The notes: generated from the sequence alone by a model not told the origin. Positions 38,431 through 47,156 are shown, numbered from the stretch's first letter. The stretch: 64,000 bases of DNA from Intrasporangiaceae bacterium (GCA_021324575.1 JAJPIW010000021.1:113035-177034); one strand, 5' to 3'. Numbers and translations: made by a program.

Positions 38431-38512
38431 CAACCTCTGCTAGCAGAACTTACGTCACTCAGCACAGGTTGCACCCTCTGCTGAGTGACGTAGGTTCTGC
38501 TAGCAGAGGTTG
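38431..38512. repeat. Long near-perfect palindrome (34-nt arms)
   Basis: Arms 38431-38464 and 38479-38512 match at 33 of 34 positions (one G-T type difference) around a 14-nt loop. Each arm also contains the smaller perfect palindrome TCTGCTAGCAGA. It lies in the ykoE-ecfAAT junction, just before the preferred GTG start of ecfAAT, and would form a very stable RNA hairpin or DNA cruciform. Base composition differs from the surrounding DNA. Origin (mobile palindrome, attenuator or processing site) unknown. Confidence 0.85.
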
Positions 38513-38613
38513 CGTCGGGGGGTGGGGTAGCCGAGGTTGCGTCGGGGGGCGCGGCAGCCGAGGTTGCGCCGGGGGGCGCCGCAGCCGAGGCTGCGCCAGG
38601 GGGCGTGGGACCT
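38506..38613. repeat. 27-bp tandem repeat, four units
   Basis: Units start at 38506, 38533, 38560 and 38587; each begins GAGGTTGCG or a close variant and ends in a GC-rich stretch with GCAGCC. The first overlaps the right arm of the adjacent palindrome. On the minus strand each unit would encode nine residues of the type AAPPGATSA, in frame with ecfAAT, so they may be a translated linker if translation starts upstream. The last unit is the most diverged. Confidence 0.85.
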
Positions 38614-38628
38614 GGGGGCACGCGGGGC

Positions 38629-39285
38629 TCAGACAGCGCGAGCCTCGCGCACCTCTTGGCCCGGCGGGAAGGCGTTGAGCGCGCCCCCGGCGGCCAGGGC
38701 ACGGGTCAGCAGCCACCCCACACCCCCGGCGATGACGGCACCTGCGGCGGTGAGGATCACGGCATACGCGACCTTGTAGCCCATGCCCCAGTCGGTCCAG
38801 TACGCAGACCACTCGTAGATCGCCTCGAGCGGCGCCGACAACGCGCCGGCGAGGACGGCGGCGCCGAGACCGAACGCGGCGTACCCGAGAACCGCGAAGC
38901 CGATCTCGGCCCCGAGCCCCTGCAACGCGCCGGAGACGAGCGTCGCCGCGCCCCAGGTGGAGCCCGGGATGGCCTCGACGACGGCCGCGATGAGCTCGCA
39001 GAACAGGGCGGCGCCGGGGCGGCGCACGACGAGCCCGCCGACGACACCGGCCATCAGCCAGGGCGCCCCGGTGATGCCCTGGAGCGGCGGGAAGATCGCC
39101 GCCAGGCCGTTGGACGGTGCCTGGTAGGCAAGCGCCCAGGCCCAGTAGAGGATGCCGAACGCGACCCCGAGGAACGCGACGGTGAGCAGGTCGACGGTCC
39201 GCCAGCCCATGAGCGGGCGGGTCGCGAGGATGCTGCGCCCACGGCCGAGCGGGACGCTCGCCTGGGCCTTGGTGTTGGTGCTCAT
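38629..39285 (-). CDS. ykoE: ECF transporter S-component, YkoE family
   Basis: 218 residues from the ATG at 39285. Six hydrophobic helices; YkoE family segments TVDLLTVAFLGVAFGILYW, FPPLQGITGAPWLMAG, CELIAAVVEAIPGSTWGAATLVSG (quoted in part) and IYEWSAYWTDWGMGYK. YkoE proteins bind thiamine or its hydroxymethylpyrimidine part and work with an EcfA/EcfT module, here the next gene. A TPP riboswitch in its leader supports vitamin B1 use and feedback control. Confidence 0.88.
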   Translation of the reverse strand: MSTNTKAQASVPLGRGRSILATRPLMGWRTVDLLTVAFLGVAFGILYWAWALAYQAPSNGLAAIFPPLQGITGAPWLMAGVVGGLVVRRPGAALFCELIAAVVEAIPGSTWGAATLVSGALQGLGAEIGFAVLGYAAFGLGAAVLAGALSAPLEAIYEWSAYWTDWGMGYKVAYAVILTAAGAVIAGGVGWLLTRALAAGGALNAFPPGQEVREARAV

Positions 39286-39381
39286 GTTCACTTCTTTCCC
39301 GTGGATTCCGATGGAAACCTCGGGGAGGGGCCGCGCACCGCATACGAGATCCGTATGCCGACCACGGACCCTGAGATCCCG

Positions 39382-39462
39382 ACTCCCTACGCCGGTGCGA
39401 ACCGGATCAGGTGCGAGGGTCTGCGGTTGCCCGCACTCTCAGCGCTCGCGCGCTCCCCTGTC
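39382..39462 (-). promoter_or_regulatory. TPP riboswitch (THI element)
   Basis: On the minus strand the conserved runs appear in order: ACAGGGGAGC, GCTGAGAG, GCAACCGCAGACCCT, ACCTGATCCGG and ACCGGCGTAGGGA. These match the THI-box aptamer closely. It precedes ykoE-ecfAAT by about 95 nt; that gap holds a GCATACG...CGTATGC hairpin that may be part of the expression platform. TPP binding should turn the transporter off. A -10-like TAGGAT lies just upstream on the minus strand. Confidence 0.93.
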
Positions 39463-39507
39463 GTTGACAACGGCATCCTACTCCCTTCGCTGTGGCACAG
39501 TTGGCCC

Positions 39508-39804
39508 ATGGGATCGATGGTGTGGCGCATCCTCGGCACGGGCTCGGCACTGGTCGCGGGCATCGGCGCGAGCAAGATCGTGGACCAGATCTGGAAGCGG
39601 TCCGGGCAGGGTGGTGGGGTCGACCCGCGCAACCCGAACGTCCCGTTCCGACAGGCCTTCGCGTATGCCGCGCTCACCGGCCTCGTGGCCGGCACGGCCA
39701 GGACCATGGCCACCCGCAAGGCGGCTGGCTACTACCAGAAGTCGGCCGGGCACCTGCCCGCCGCGATGCTGCCGAAGGTGGACAAGAAGGCCGCCAAGAA
39801 GTAG
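39508..39804 (+). CDS. DUF4235 family small membrane protein
   Basis: 98 residues. MVWRILGTGSALVAGIGASKIVDQIWKRSGQ (quoted in part: GIGASKIVDQIWKR), NVPFRQAFAYAALTGLVAGTARTMATRKAA and a Lys-rich end. DUF4235 proteins have two hydrophobic helices and basic ends; their function is unknown. It is divergent from the TPP-riboswitch operon and converges on the sugar-transport operon. Confidence 0.82.
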   Translation: MGSMVWRILGTGSALVAGIGASKIVDQIWKRSGQGGGVDPRNPNVPFRQAFAYAALTGLVAGTARTMATRKAAGYYQKSAGHLPAAMLPKVDKKAAKK

Positions 39805-39843
39805 GCCATCGGTTCGGCGATGTTGCATAGAACCGCCATGAGC

Positions 39844-40665
39844 TCACTTGCTGGATCCTTGCAAGAGCGCCCCGACGAACTGGCGCTGGAAGATGAAGAA
39901 CACGATCAGGGACGGGGCGATGATCAGTAGGGCTCCCGCGCAGAGGAGAACGATGTCGGTCCCGTACTGGCCCTGAAACGCCCCGAGGGCACCGGCGACT
40001 GTTCGTTTGAGGGGGTCGTTCACCAACACGATGGCTAGGAGAAACTGGTTCCAGGTCCAAAGGAAGAACAGGATCAGGAGGGCAGATATCGCGGAGCGCG
40101 CCAGGGGGAGCTGAATGCTTACGAAGGTGCGGAATGTGGATGCGCCATCGACACGAGCCGCTTCGCTGAGCTCCTCTGGGATGCTCAAGAAATGTGTCCG
40201 CATCCAGAACACCCCGAACGGCATGTAGAGGGCAATCAACGGCAGGATTATGGCCCAGCGACTATCGAGAAGGCCCATGGCCTGCACTTGGTAGTAGAGC
40301 GGTGAGATCAGCGCTTCGGCAGGAATCGTCAGGCCTGCGACAAAAAGGAGGCCAAGGAATGAACCGCCGGGCAGGCCCGGCTGTGCGAGGCCAAATCCCG
40401 CGAGAGCTGATAGGAGCAGAGCGACTGGGACCACCCCTAGGACAATGAGCGTGCTTGAGCCGATCAGGGGCAGGATGCTTGCCTGGCTCCAGGCCTCGGC
40501 GAAGTTGCCCAATGCGGGGTGGAGTGGGATCGAGAACCCCGACGGGGCCTTTCCCCGGGGCTGAAGGGCCGTGGCGACGATCCCAAAGAATGGGATAAGG
40601 GTGAAAATGATCAGGGAGAGAAGCAAGGCTACGTTCGTGCTTCGAGCGCTGAGTGATGAACGCAT
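39844..40665 (-). CDS. Sugar ABC transporter permease, MalG type
   Basis: 273 residues from the ATG at 40665, 1 nt after the upstream permease stop. Six TM helices and the EAA loop EELSEAARVDGASTFRTFVSIQLPLARSA (quoted in part: SEAARVDGAS) characteristic of carbohydrate (CUT1) permeases. Base composition is less GC-rich than the neighbours and no GTATGCCG octamer occurs in the gene, as for the rest of the island. It forms the membrane channel with the next permease; no ATPase gene is present locally, so a shared MsiK-like ATPase elsewhere is likely. Confidence 0.88.
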   Translation of the reverse strand: MRSSLSARSTNVALLLSLIIFTLIPFFGIVATALQPRGKAPSGFSIPLHPALGNFAEAWSQASILPLIGSSTLIVLGVVPVALLLSALAGFGLAQPGLPGGSFLGLLFVAGLTIPAEALISPLYYQVQAMGLLDSRWAIILPLIALYMPFGVFWMRTHFLSIPEELSEAARVDGASTFRTFVSIQLPLARSAISALLILFFLWTWNQFLLAIVLVNDPLKRTVAGALGAFQGQYGTDIVLLCAGALLIIAPSLIVFFIFQRQFVGALLQGSSK

Positions 40666-40666
40666 C

Positions 40667-41605
40667 TCAGGACTGCTTTCCCAGGCGTTGGAGCGGAAGG
40701 ACGATCGCAAGGATCAGAATGCTGAGCACAACCGCCAGCGCGGATGCGGACCCGACCTGCTGACTGACGAATGTGAGGCGATAGATCTCCAGGCCCGGCA
40801 CCGTGGTCGCGTAGCCGGGGCCCCCGGAGGTCGAGATGTAGATCACGTCGAAACTTGACAGGGCTGCGATCGTGGTGACCGTGGATGCCACGATGATCTC
40901 GCTACGCAGGCCCGGCAAAGTGATCGCGAAGAACTCCTGAATGCGATTGGCGCCGTCCAAGCGAACGGCTTCGTACAACGACCCGTCGATCTTGCCGATC
41001 CCCGCGAGCAGCAGGACGGTGCAGAATCCGAGGCTGACCCAGGAACCGATGATTCCAACAGCCGGCAAGGCCGTGTGGAAGCCGCCGAGCCAATCCTGGG
41101 CAAGGGAGCCCAGACCAACGGCACGAAGAAAACCGTTCAGCATGCCATTCGGAGAAAAGATCCACGTCCAGATGAGCCCGGCCGCGGCGAGAGGGAGCAC
41201 CTGGGGAAGGAAGAGAACCGTTTTGGTGAACGTAGCAAACGGTCCAGCCTTCTGGTCTCGGATAATCGCTGCGACGACGAGCCCCAAACCAACGGGTATC
41301 ACGGTGAAGAAGAAGATGAGCACGAACGCATGGAGAATGGACGCGAACTGCTCGGGGTTCGTGAACACGGCGACGTAGTTGCCGAACCCGGCACTGGTCG
41401 CGGCCCCAATCCCGTCCCAGTTGTAGAACGAGTACCGGATGGTCTGCGTCAGCGGATAGAGGTCGAAGAACGCGTAGGCGACAAGCGCAGGCAGCACCCA
41501 CAGGAGCGCATTCCAGTTGAGACCTCGATTCCGCCCGCGGGCCCGGGGACGCCGCGTGCCGGGCGCCCCCGCCTCGGACGTCTCGGGGCTGGTTACGGCC
41601 GTCAT
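40667..41605 (-). CDS. Sugar ABC transporter permease, MalF type
   Basis: 312 residues: an Arg-rich cytoplasmic N-terminus, then six TM helices and the EAA loop SLYEAVRLDGANRIQEFFAITLPGL (quoted in part: YEAVRLDGAN). It is typical of CUT1 family permeases for oligosaccharides. It lies 1 nt after the binding-protein gene and immediately before the MalG-type gene. Confidence 0.88.
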   Translation of the reverse strand: MTAVTSPETSEAGAPGTRRPRARGRNRGLNWNALLWVLPALVAYAFFDLYPLTQTIRYSFYNWDGIGAATSAGFGNYVAVFTNPEQFASILHAFVLIFFFTVIPVGLGLVVAAIIRDQKAGPFATFTKTVLFLPQVLPLAAAGLIWTWIFSPNGMLNGFLRAVGLGSLAQDWLGGFHTALPAVGIIGSWVSLGFCTVLLLAGIGKIDGSLYEAVRLDGANRIQEFFAITLPGLRSEIIVASTVTTIAALSSFDVIYISTSGGPGYATTVPGLEIYRLTFVSQQVGSASALAVVLSILILAIVLPLQRLGKQS

Positions 41606-41606
41606 C

Positions 41607-42965
41607 TCACTTCCCCAGGCTCGACGTGTAGTCGGACTGCACCTTGGCCGCGAACGCCGCCGGTGTGACCTTTCCCGACACCAGGAGCTGCGTCTGCGGG
41701 ATCAGAGTGCTCACCGACATCGACGCAGTCGCGTTGGGCATGAACTCCACGAGGCCGTCGCTGCCGGAGGCTTTGGCGAACTGGGTCTCGGTGTCAGCCT
41801 GGGCACCCGGGGCGACAGTGGGGACCGAGGCTCCCTCGGGCCCCGCAGGCAGCAGACCAAGCTGGTCGAACGTGATCTGGCGAGCCGCGGCGTTCGTCTG
41901 CACATAGTCGATGAACGCCGCCGCGGCGTCCTTGTGGGTGGACTTCGACGGGATGGCAAGAAGCAGGGATGCCGACATCGCGTAACGGGTGTCGGTGTCC
42001 TTGATGGACGGGAAGAGGAAGAAGCCCACCTTGCCGGGAAGGGCCTTGTCGGCAGCAGGTGCGCTCCAGTTGCCCGATGTCCAGAAGAGCGACTGCCCCT
42101 TCTGCCACTCTGCCGGGGCGCTGGTGAAGTCGACGCTGTTGGTGTTCGCGTTGATGTAGCCGTTGGTGAACCAGGACTGCAGCGTGGTGGCCGCCTTGAC
42201 CGTCGCCGGCGTGTTGATGTTCGCTCCCGGCTGGTTGTAGTTCCACGCTTGGACGGGAGCGGCACCGCCGTAGTCCATGATCAGGTTCTGCAGCGGATAG
42301 GTGAGGCCGCCGTCCTTGCCGTTGGTCAGAAGTCCTGTGTAGCCCGCACCGTGAGCCTTCTTCAGCAGGGCCTCGAACTCGTCCAGGGTGGTCGGGACAG
42401 TGCCGCTCAGCTTGGTCAGGATCGTCTTGTTGTAGTAGACGCCTGTGAGCCCGTATCCGGGCCCCGCTCCGTAGAGGCTGCCCTTGCCACGGACCGTGCC
42501 TTCCTGGTTCGACCTCAGGGAGGCGAACTGCGACTGGGGCCACTTGTCCCATCCGTAGGCCTTCGCGTAGCCGTCGAGCGGGGAGATCAGCTTGTCCTTG
42601 ACGAGGTTGCCGAACGAGGCGAGCCTCACCAGGTCGGGAACATTGCCGCTCGCGAGCATCCGTGGGGCGTTCGAGATCAGCGTGTTGAAGTCCTGGCCCG
42701 TCACGTTGATCGTCACGTTCGGGTGCAGCTTCTTGAAGCCATCGGCCATCTTCTTGAACGCGTCCACGCCAGGCGTGTCGGAGACGAGGTTCAAAGTGAT
42801 GGGCGCCGTGCCAAGGTCCGTGGACACCGGTGACGCAGCGACCTGCACCGCGCTCGATCCAGGCGCGGAGCAAGCCGCCATGATTCCGGCTGTTGCTGTG
42901 GCAAGAGCGATCGCTGCGAGGCGCCTAGCGCGAGTTGCGATGTCGTTGGTCGATTTGAGGTGCAT
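41607..42965 (-). CDS. Sugar ABC transporter substrate-binding lipoprotein
   Basis: 452 residues. Lipoprotein signal with lipobox IMAACS (Cys about 32). The mature part is a family 1 extracellular solute-binding protein: FKKMADGFKKLHPNVTINV, YGLTGVYYNKTILTKL, FWTSGNWSAPAADKAL and HKDAAAAFIDYVQTNAAA (segments). It binds a sugar, probably an oligosaccharide, outside the cell. It leads the importer operon; with an acetylxylan-esterase-like gene and a carboxylesterase nearby, acetylated hemicellulose fragments are a reasonable guess. Confidence 0.88.
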   Translation of the reverse strand: MHLKSTNDIATRARRLAAIALATATAGIMAACSAPGSSAVQVAASPVSTDLGTAPITLNLVSDTPGVDAFKKMADGFKKLHPNVTINVTGQDFNTLISNAPRMLASGNVPDLVRLASFGNLVKDKLISPLDGYAKAYGWDKWPQSQFASLRSNQEGTVRGKGSLYGAGPGYGLTGVYYNKTILTKLSGTVPTTLDEFEALLKKAHGAGYTGLLTNGKDGGLTYPLQNLIMDYGGAAPVQAWNYNQPGANINTPATVKAATTLQSWFTNGYINANTNSVDFTSAPAEWQKGQSLFWTSGNWSAPAADKALPGKVGFFLFPSIKDTDTRYAMSASLLLAIPSKSTHKDAAAAFIDYVQTNAAARQITFDQLGLLPAGPEGASVPTVAPGAQADTETQFAKASGSDGLVEFMPNATASMSVSTLIPQTQLLVSGKVTPAAFAAKVQSDYTSSLGK

Positions 42966-43046
42966 GGGTTTTCCTTTGGTTCGGGGTCTGTCTTGGTGGC
43001 CAGGTAGAAGGTCAGGAGCCGGGTTCGCGTCCCGGTCAGCAGTCGG

Positions 43047-44030
43047 TCACCCTGGTGGACGGTGGACCGGCATGACGGTGGCGAGCCATTCGAGCTGCAC
43101 CGCTTCGTGGTTGAAGGACCCGCCCTCATGCTCGTTGTACGGGTACTCGCGCATCTCTTTCGTCCCGGCGTAGGCGTTGTATGCCGCGTAGACCGTCGAA
43201 GGCGGGCAGACCGGATCCATGAGCCCGACGGAGAACAGTGCGGGGACGCGAGCATGCTTCGCGAGCACGCTGCCATCGAAATAGGCCAGAGTGCGGAGTG
43301 CTTCCGCGACCTTGTCCGGGTAGCTGGCGAGAAGCCTGGCGGTCTCGGTGTAGGGCGGCTCCGAAGCGAGGTCGAGCGCCCGCGGAAGGTCGGCGAGGAA
43401 AGGGACATCGATCATCGCGCCGCTCAGCCCTTCGGCGAGGGCGGTCACCGCCAGAGCGATGCCACCGCCTTGGCTGGCGCCCTGCACGGCGATGCGCGCC
43501 GAGTCGATGCCGGGGAGCTGGCGGACCGCGTCGACTGCAAGCACGGCATCGGTGAACAGGCGCCGGTAGTAGTAGGACGTCGGTGACCAGATCCCACGGG
43601 AGACGTGGCCGCCCAACTCGCGGAAGAGCCCACCCGAGTCAGGGGTGTCGCCTCTAAACGCCGCCAGGGCTCCCTGCCCACGGTTGTCCATCGACAGCAC
43701 CGCGTAGCCGGCGAGCACCAAGGGGCTCACAACATGGGAGAGGCCGCGTCCGCAGTTGTATCCGAAGTAGCGGACGACCACGGGCGCCACGGCCGACCCG
43801 GCCGGTCGATGGAGCCAGCCTCGGACCGGTTCGCCATCAAAGCCGCTGAACGTGACATCGAAGGTGTCGACGAGTGTCAATCGCGAGTCAACCGGTGCGA
43901 TCCGTGGGGCTGAGCCCGCCCGCCGTGACTGGCTGAGGGTCTTGTCCCAGAACGCGATGAAGTCACTGGGCTGCTCGACCGCTGAGCGGTACCTACGCAA
44001 CTGAGCCGGCGCCAAGTCAAAAGCGGGCAT
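43047..44030 (-). CDS. Acetylxylan esterase / cephalosporin-C deacetylase family (CE7)
   Basis: 327 residues, family length. CE7 landmarks: YFGYNCGRG, MDNRGQG (RGQ motif, residues 115-120), nucleophile Ser186 in VQGASQGGG, Asp272 in GLMDPVCPPST and His301 in NEHEGG. These enzymes remove acetyl groups from short xylo-oligosaccharides or similar esters, usually in the cytoplasm, which fits a role after uptake by the adjacent importer. A strong promoter TTGACA-N18-TACGCT and the 27-nt box at 44102-44128 lie upstream. Confidence 0.9.
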   Translation of the reverse strand: MPAFDLAPAQLRRYRSAVEQPSDFIAFWDKTLSQSRRAGSAPRIAPVDSRLTLVDTFDVTFSGFDGEPVRGWLHRPAGSAVAPVVVRYFGYNCGRGLSHVVSPLVLAGYAVLSMDNRGQGALAAFRGDTPDSGGLFRELGGHVSRGIWSPTSYYYRRLFTDAVLAVDAVRQLPGIDSARIAVQGASQGGGIALAVTALAEGLSGAMIDVPFLADLPRALDLASEPPYTETARLLASYPDKVAEALRTLAYFDGSVLAKHARVPALFSVGLMDPVCPPSTVYAAYNAYAGTKEMREYPYNEHEGGSFNHEAVQLEWLATVMPVHRPPG

Positions 44031-44101
44031 CCATATCCCTCCACATCGAAAGACACTGCCCGAAGCGAGCGACCTCAGCGTAGAAGTCGCAGCGTCTTCG
44101 T

Positions 44102-44128
44102 GTCAAGACCTTCGTGTAAAGCACTTCG
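44102..44128 (-). promoter_or_regulatory. Shared esterase promoter box, copy A
   Basis: On the plus strand it begins GTCAAGACCTT and ends ACTTCG, 27 nt, matching the box at 47232-47258 at 21 of 27 positions. Read on the minus strand it contains a -35 element TTGAC (followed by A) and a partial CGAAG/CTTCG symmetry. It lies 72 nt upstream of the acetylxylan-esterase-like gene. Probable regulator: the LacI protein encoded next door. Confidence 0.6.
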
Positions 44129-44267
44129 ATCCGCAGACCGCAACCCCGACCCCGACCCCCTGCTGCGTCCTTCGACGAGGGCCTTGTCTGTTAGATGCCG
44201 CTCAACGGAGCGTGAGGAGTCGGCTCCCTGGGCGACTCACAAGCACCGTTGCCGCGTACGAGCGGGC

Positions 44268-45299
44268 TCAGGCCGTTTCGGTGCCAACGGTCGACCCGCG
44301 CGGGACCAGGCTCACCTTGAGCTGCACGTTGCGGACGGCGGTCGTCTCCTCCTGCTGTAGTTCGTCCAGGAGGAGACGGACTGCCACCCGGCCGGACTCG
44401 CGCAGCGGCTGCCGTACGGAGGTGAGGTCGAGTGCCTCCGCCAGTTCGCTGTCGTCGTAGCCGACCACGGCGACATCGCGTCCGGGCAGAAGCCCTCGAT
44501 CCCCGACTGCGCGAATGGCTCCTGCGGCCAGCACGTCACTGTGAGCAAACAGCCCAAAGGGAACGGCGACAGTCATCAAGAGCCCCTCGACCGCGCGACG
44601 GGCCTCGTCGACGGTGTGCGCGATGAGGGCGACCTGCGTATCAGGGATCGGAAACCCACAACGAGCCAGTTCCTGGCTGAAACCCTGAAACCGCAGCTGT
44701 GACTGCGACACATACTGCTCCGAGCCTTGGGCCTCGCCCAGAAAGATGAAGCGCTCCATGCCCCGCGTCAGCAGATGCTCCGCTGCCAGCACTCCACCGC
44801 GGTAGTCATCGACCTCCACCGTGGGAAAACGCGGGTCGAGGGTGCCTGAATCCACGAGCACACAAGGCATCTGTAGATCGCCGATCCGCTGCGCGGCAGA
44901 CTCGGTGACTGGCGCACCCATCACGATGAGTCCGTCAACCTGACCTTTCACCGGAACGGTGTCCACCAACGGATCAGCCGAGCCAGCGGACTTCGGGTGG
45001 TCGAACAACACCACTTCGACCGGCGATCGGTGCTCGGCTGCTCCCTCCAGGATCCCGTCGAGCCGCGCGTGAAAGGAGGAGTAGTTCGTGAACGCGGCAA
45101 TGACCCCTACCCTGCCCACCCCACGACGGGCTCGACTGACCGACTCACTCTTTGGCTGGAAGCCCAGCGCGTCGACCGCCGCCAACACCCGCTGTCGCGA
45201 AGCAGCACTCACCCGCTGAGGGTGGTTGAGAGCCAACGAGACCGTCGAGATACTCACTCCCGCCCGGTTGGCAACGTCATAGATCGTCGGGCTCTTCAC
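44268..45299 (-). CDS. LacI-family transcriptional regulator
   Basis: 343 residues from the GTG at 45299 (GAGGAAG upstream). The HTH is TIYDVANRAGVSISTVSLALN and the hinge helix follows at VDALGFQPK; the rest is a sugar-binding type I periplasmic fold (GLIVMGAPV, HSDVLAAGAIRAVGD, VVGYDDSELAEALDLTSVRQP in part). It should repress the surrounding carbohydrate genes when no sugar is bound. A TTGAAG-N8-CTTCAA palindrome at 45326 probably mediates autoregulation. Confidence 0.9.
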   Translation of the reverse strand: MKSPTIYDVANRAGVSISTVSLALNHPQRVSAASRQRVLAAVDALGFQPKSESVSRARRGVGRVGVIAAFTNYSSFHARLDGILEGAAEHRSPVEVVLFDHPKSAGSADPLVDTVPVKGQVDGLIVMGAPVTESAAQRIGDLQMPCVLVDSGTLDPRFPTVEVDDYRGGVLAAEHLLTRGMERFIFLGEAQGSEQYVSQSQLRFQGFSQELARCGFPIPDTQVALIAHTVDEARRAVEGLLMTVAVPFGLFAHSDVLAAGAIRAVGDRGLLPGRDVAVVGYDDSELAEALDLTSVRQPLRESGRVAVRLLLDELQQEETTAVRNVQLKVSLVPRGSTVGTETA

Positions 45300-45325
45300 T
45301 GGCTTCCTCGGAAAGGTACGCAACG

Positions 45326-45345
45326 TTGAAGACGATGCGCTTCAA
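45326..45345. promoter_or_regulatory. Candidate LacI operator (autoregulatory)
   Basis: TTGAAG-N8-CTTCAA, perfect arms, 27 bp upstream of the lacI start at 45299. Its GAAG/CTTC half-sites recall the CGAAG/CTTCG symmetry in the esterase promoter boxes at 44102 and 47232. Operator role inferred. Confidence 0.5.
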
Positions 45346-45509
45346 GCCTATCTGGGGCCTAGGCGCGCGCCGCCCGCTGCCGCCGTCGGGACCCGCCGAG
45401 GTTCTGAGCCGAGGTGTGCCGGTCTGACACCAGTCGACTCCGATCCGGTACATCCCTGGGCGGGGTCACCCGGGGAGGTACCGGATCGAGGTGGCTCGCT
45501 CGCTCCGAC

Positions 45510-47156
45510 TCAGTGGCTTGCCCCCCAGAAATCGCACTGGTGCTCGGCCGCGACTTTCGGATCAGTGACCACCTCGCTGGTGTCACCGACATTGAGGTAC
45601 ATCACCTGGCCCGTGCGATCGAACCTCTGCCACGCGGGCAGCCCCTTGCTGGTCGGCCGGCCATCTTCAACGAAGCTCCCCCAGGCCTGCTTCATCTCGG
45701 CAGCGAGCCGTCGCTCGCCCGCGTCGAACGTCGGCGCGATCGGGGTGCCGTTGTCGAAGCTCGGGAACAGGTAGGCGAGCTCTGCTGCGTGGCCGGCACC
45801 CCACTGGTAGCCGACAGGCGTCGGCATCAGGCCGGGGCCCGTACGGGCGGCGAACTCAAAGGCAAACGTCCTCGTGTGGGCAGCGAAGTCATGGATCAGC
45901 TCGCGGTTGGGGCAGCCTCCGATCCCGACGACGAGTCCGGCGTCGGTGAGGATCGCTCCGGACAGGTACGCACCGGTGAACTCGTCGGACGCTGCGGGCC
46001 ATGGGTAGCGAGCAAGCACGGCATCGGCGGTGCCAGCGAACGTCCGACGGACCCAAGCGGTGTACTGACCCTCAGTCCACCCGACGTTTCCGGAGCTGAA
46101 CGTCCTGCCCTCATCCCTGTTGGCCCCGATCAGGATCGGTACTCGCTGGAAGTGGCCGCTCGCGACCGCTACCCGCGGATCCTGGGGCAGGAAGCGCGTT
46201 CCGCGGACGGGCGCGGGGAATCCGTTGGAAGGTGCGTCAAGCAGAGCGCCAACCGACGTGCGGCGCAGGCAGTCCAAGGCGGCAGAGTCGTTGCCAGGAC
46301 AGCTCACGGCACTTCCCAGAGCCATCCCCGCAGTCTCGGCGGCGCCCTCGGTCGTGCTGGGGCAGCTGCCGCTCTCGATGACGGCACGGGAGAACAGCCC
46401 GCGCGAGCCGGGAGCCACCAGGTGGGCGCACACCGACCAGCCACCCGCGGATTCGCCCCCGATCGTGACCTCACGAGGGTCTCCACCGAATCGACCGATG
46501 TTGCGCTGTACCCATCGCAAGGCAGCCTGCTGGTCCATCAGCCCGTAGTTGCCGGACTCACCCTGCTCGCTCGTCAACTCCGGGTGCGCCAGGAACCCGA
46601 ATACACCAAGGCGGTAGTTCAGGGTCACCACGAGGGCACCGGACGACCGGACGAGAGCGACTCCGTCGGCTTGGTTGGAGCTCCCGTTGACGAGGCCGCC
46701 TCCGTGAATGAAGACATACACCGGGAGCCGCTCACCCGGATGCGTTCCCGAAGGCCGTTGAACATTTACGAAGAGGCAGTCCTCGGTCTCCGAGCGGGGG
46801 CCGTTGGAACTTGCGGCTGCTGGGCAACGGTTGCCGTAGGCGTCGGCCGCACGGACTCCGCGCCAACGGCTGACCGACTGCGGCGGTGCCCAACGGAGGT
46901 TCCCGACCGGTGGCGCGGCATACGGGATCCCGAGGAAGCTGTCCACACCCTCACGAGCGACGCCGCGAAGGATGCCGAATTCGCCGGTGGCAAGCGGCCG
47001 TCGATCCGTGTGGGCGCTGGCGACGGCCCCGCTGCCGCTCAGCGGCAGCAGGCCCACCCCGAGTACTGCAGCGAGGGCGGGGAGCAGCATTCGCCGTCTC
47101 CACTGGCGTCCGACCCGATGCCCTAGTCGACTCTTTCCCGAGGGCCTGGTTGTCAT
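45510..47156 (-). CDS. Secreted type-B carboxylesterase
   Basis: 548 residues. An N-terminal basic region and signal peptide (about 1-48) are followed by a type-B carboxylesterase fold: FLGIPYAAPPVG, EDCLFVNVQRP, oxyanion HGGG (151-154), nucleophile Ser236 in TIGGESAGGWS, Glu in NRDEGRTF and a late His in GAGHAAEL. It hydrolyses carboxylic esters outside the cell. With the acetylxylan-esterase-like gene and sugar importer it may strip esters from plant polymers; the shared upstream box supports co-regulation. Confidence 0.9.
   Translation of the reverse strand: MTTRPSGKSRLGHRVGRQWRRRMLLPALAAVLGVGLLPLSGSGAVASAHTDRRPLATGEFGILRGVAREGVDSFLGIPYAAPPVGNLRWAPPQSVSRWRGVRAADAYGNRCPAAASSNGPRSETEDCLFVNVQRPSGTHPGERLPVYVFIHGGGLVNGSSNQADGVALVRSSGALVVTLNYRLGVFGFLAHPELTSEQGESGNYGLMDQQAALRWVQRNIGRFGGDPREVTIGGESAGGWSVCAHLVAPGSRGLFSRAVIESGSCPSTTEGAAETAGMALGSAVSCPGNDSAALDCLRRTSVGALLDAPSNGFPAPVRGTRFLPQDPRVAVASGHFQRVPILIGANRDEGRTFSSGNVGWTEGQYTAWVRRTFAGTADAVLARYPWPAASDEFTGAYLSGAILTDAGLVVGIGGCPNRELIHDFAAHTRTFAFEFAARTGPGLMPTPVGYQWGAGHAAELAYLFPSFDNGTPIAPTFDAGERRLAAEMKQAWGSFVEDGRPTSKGLPAWQRFDRTGQVMYLNVGDTSEVVTDPKVAAEHQCDFWGASH

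Noticed and set aside
38506..38613. Possible CRISPR array
   Set aside because: The four 27-bp units abut without spacers, so it is a tandem repeat.
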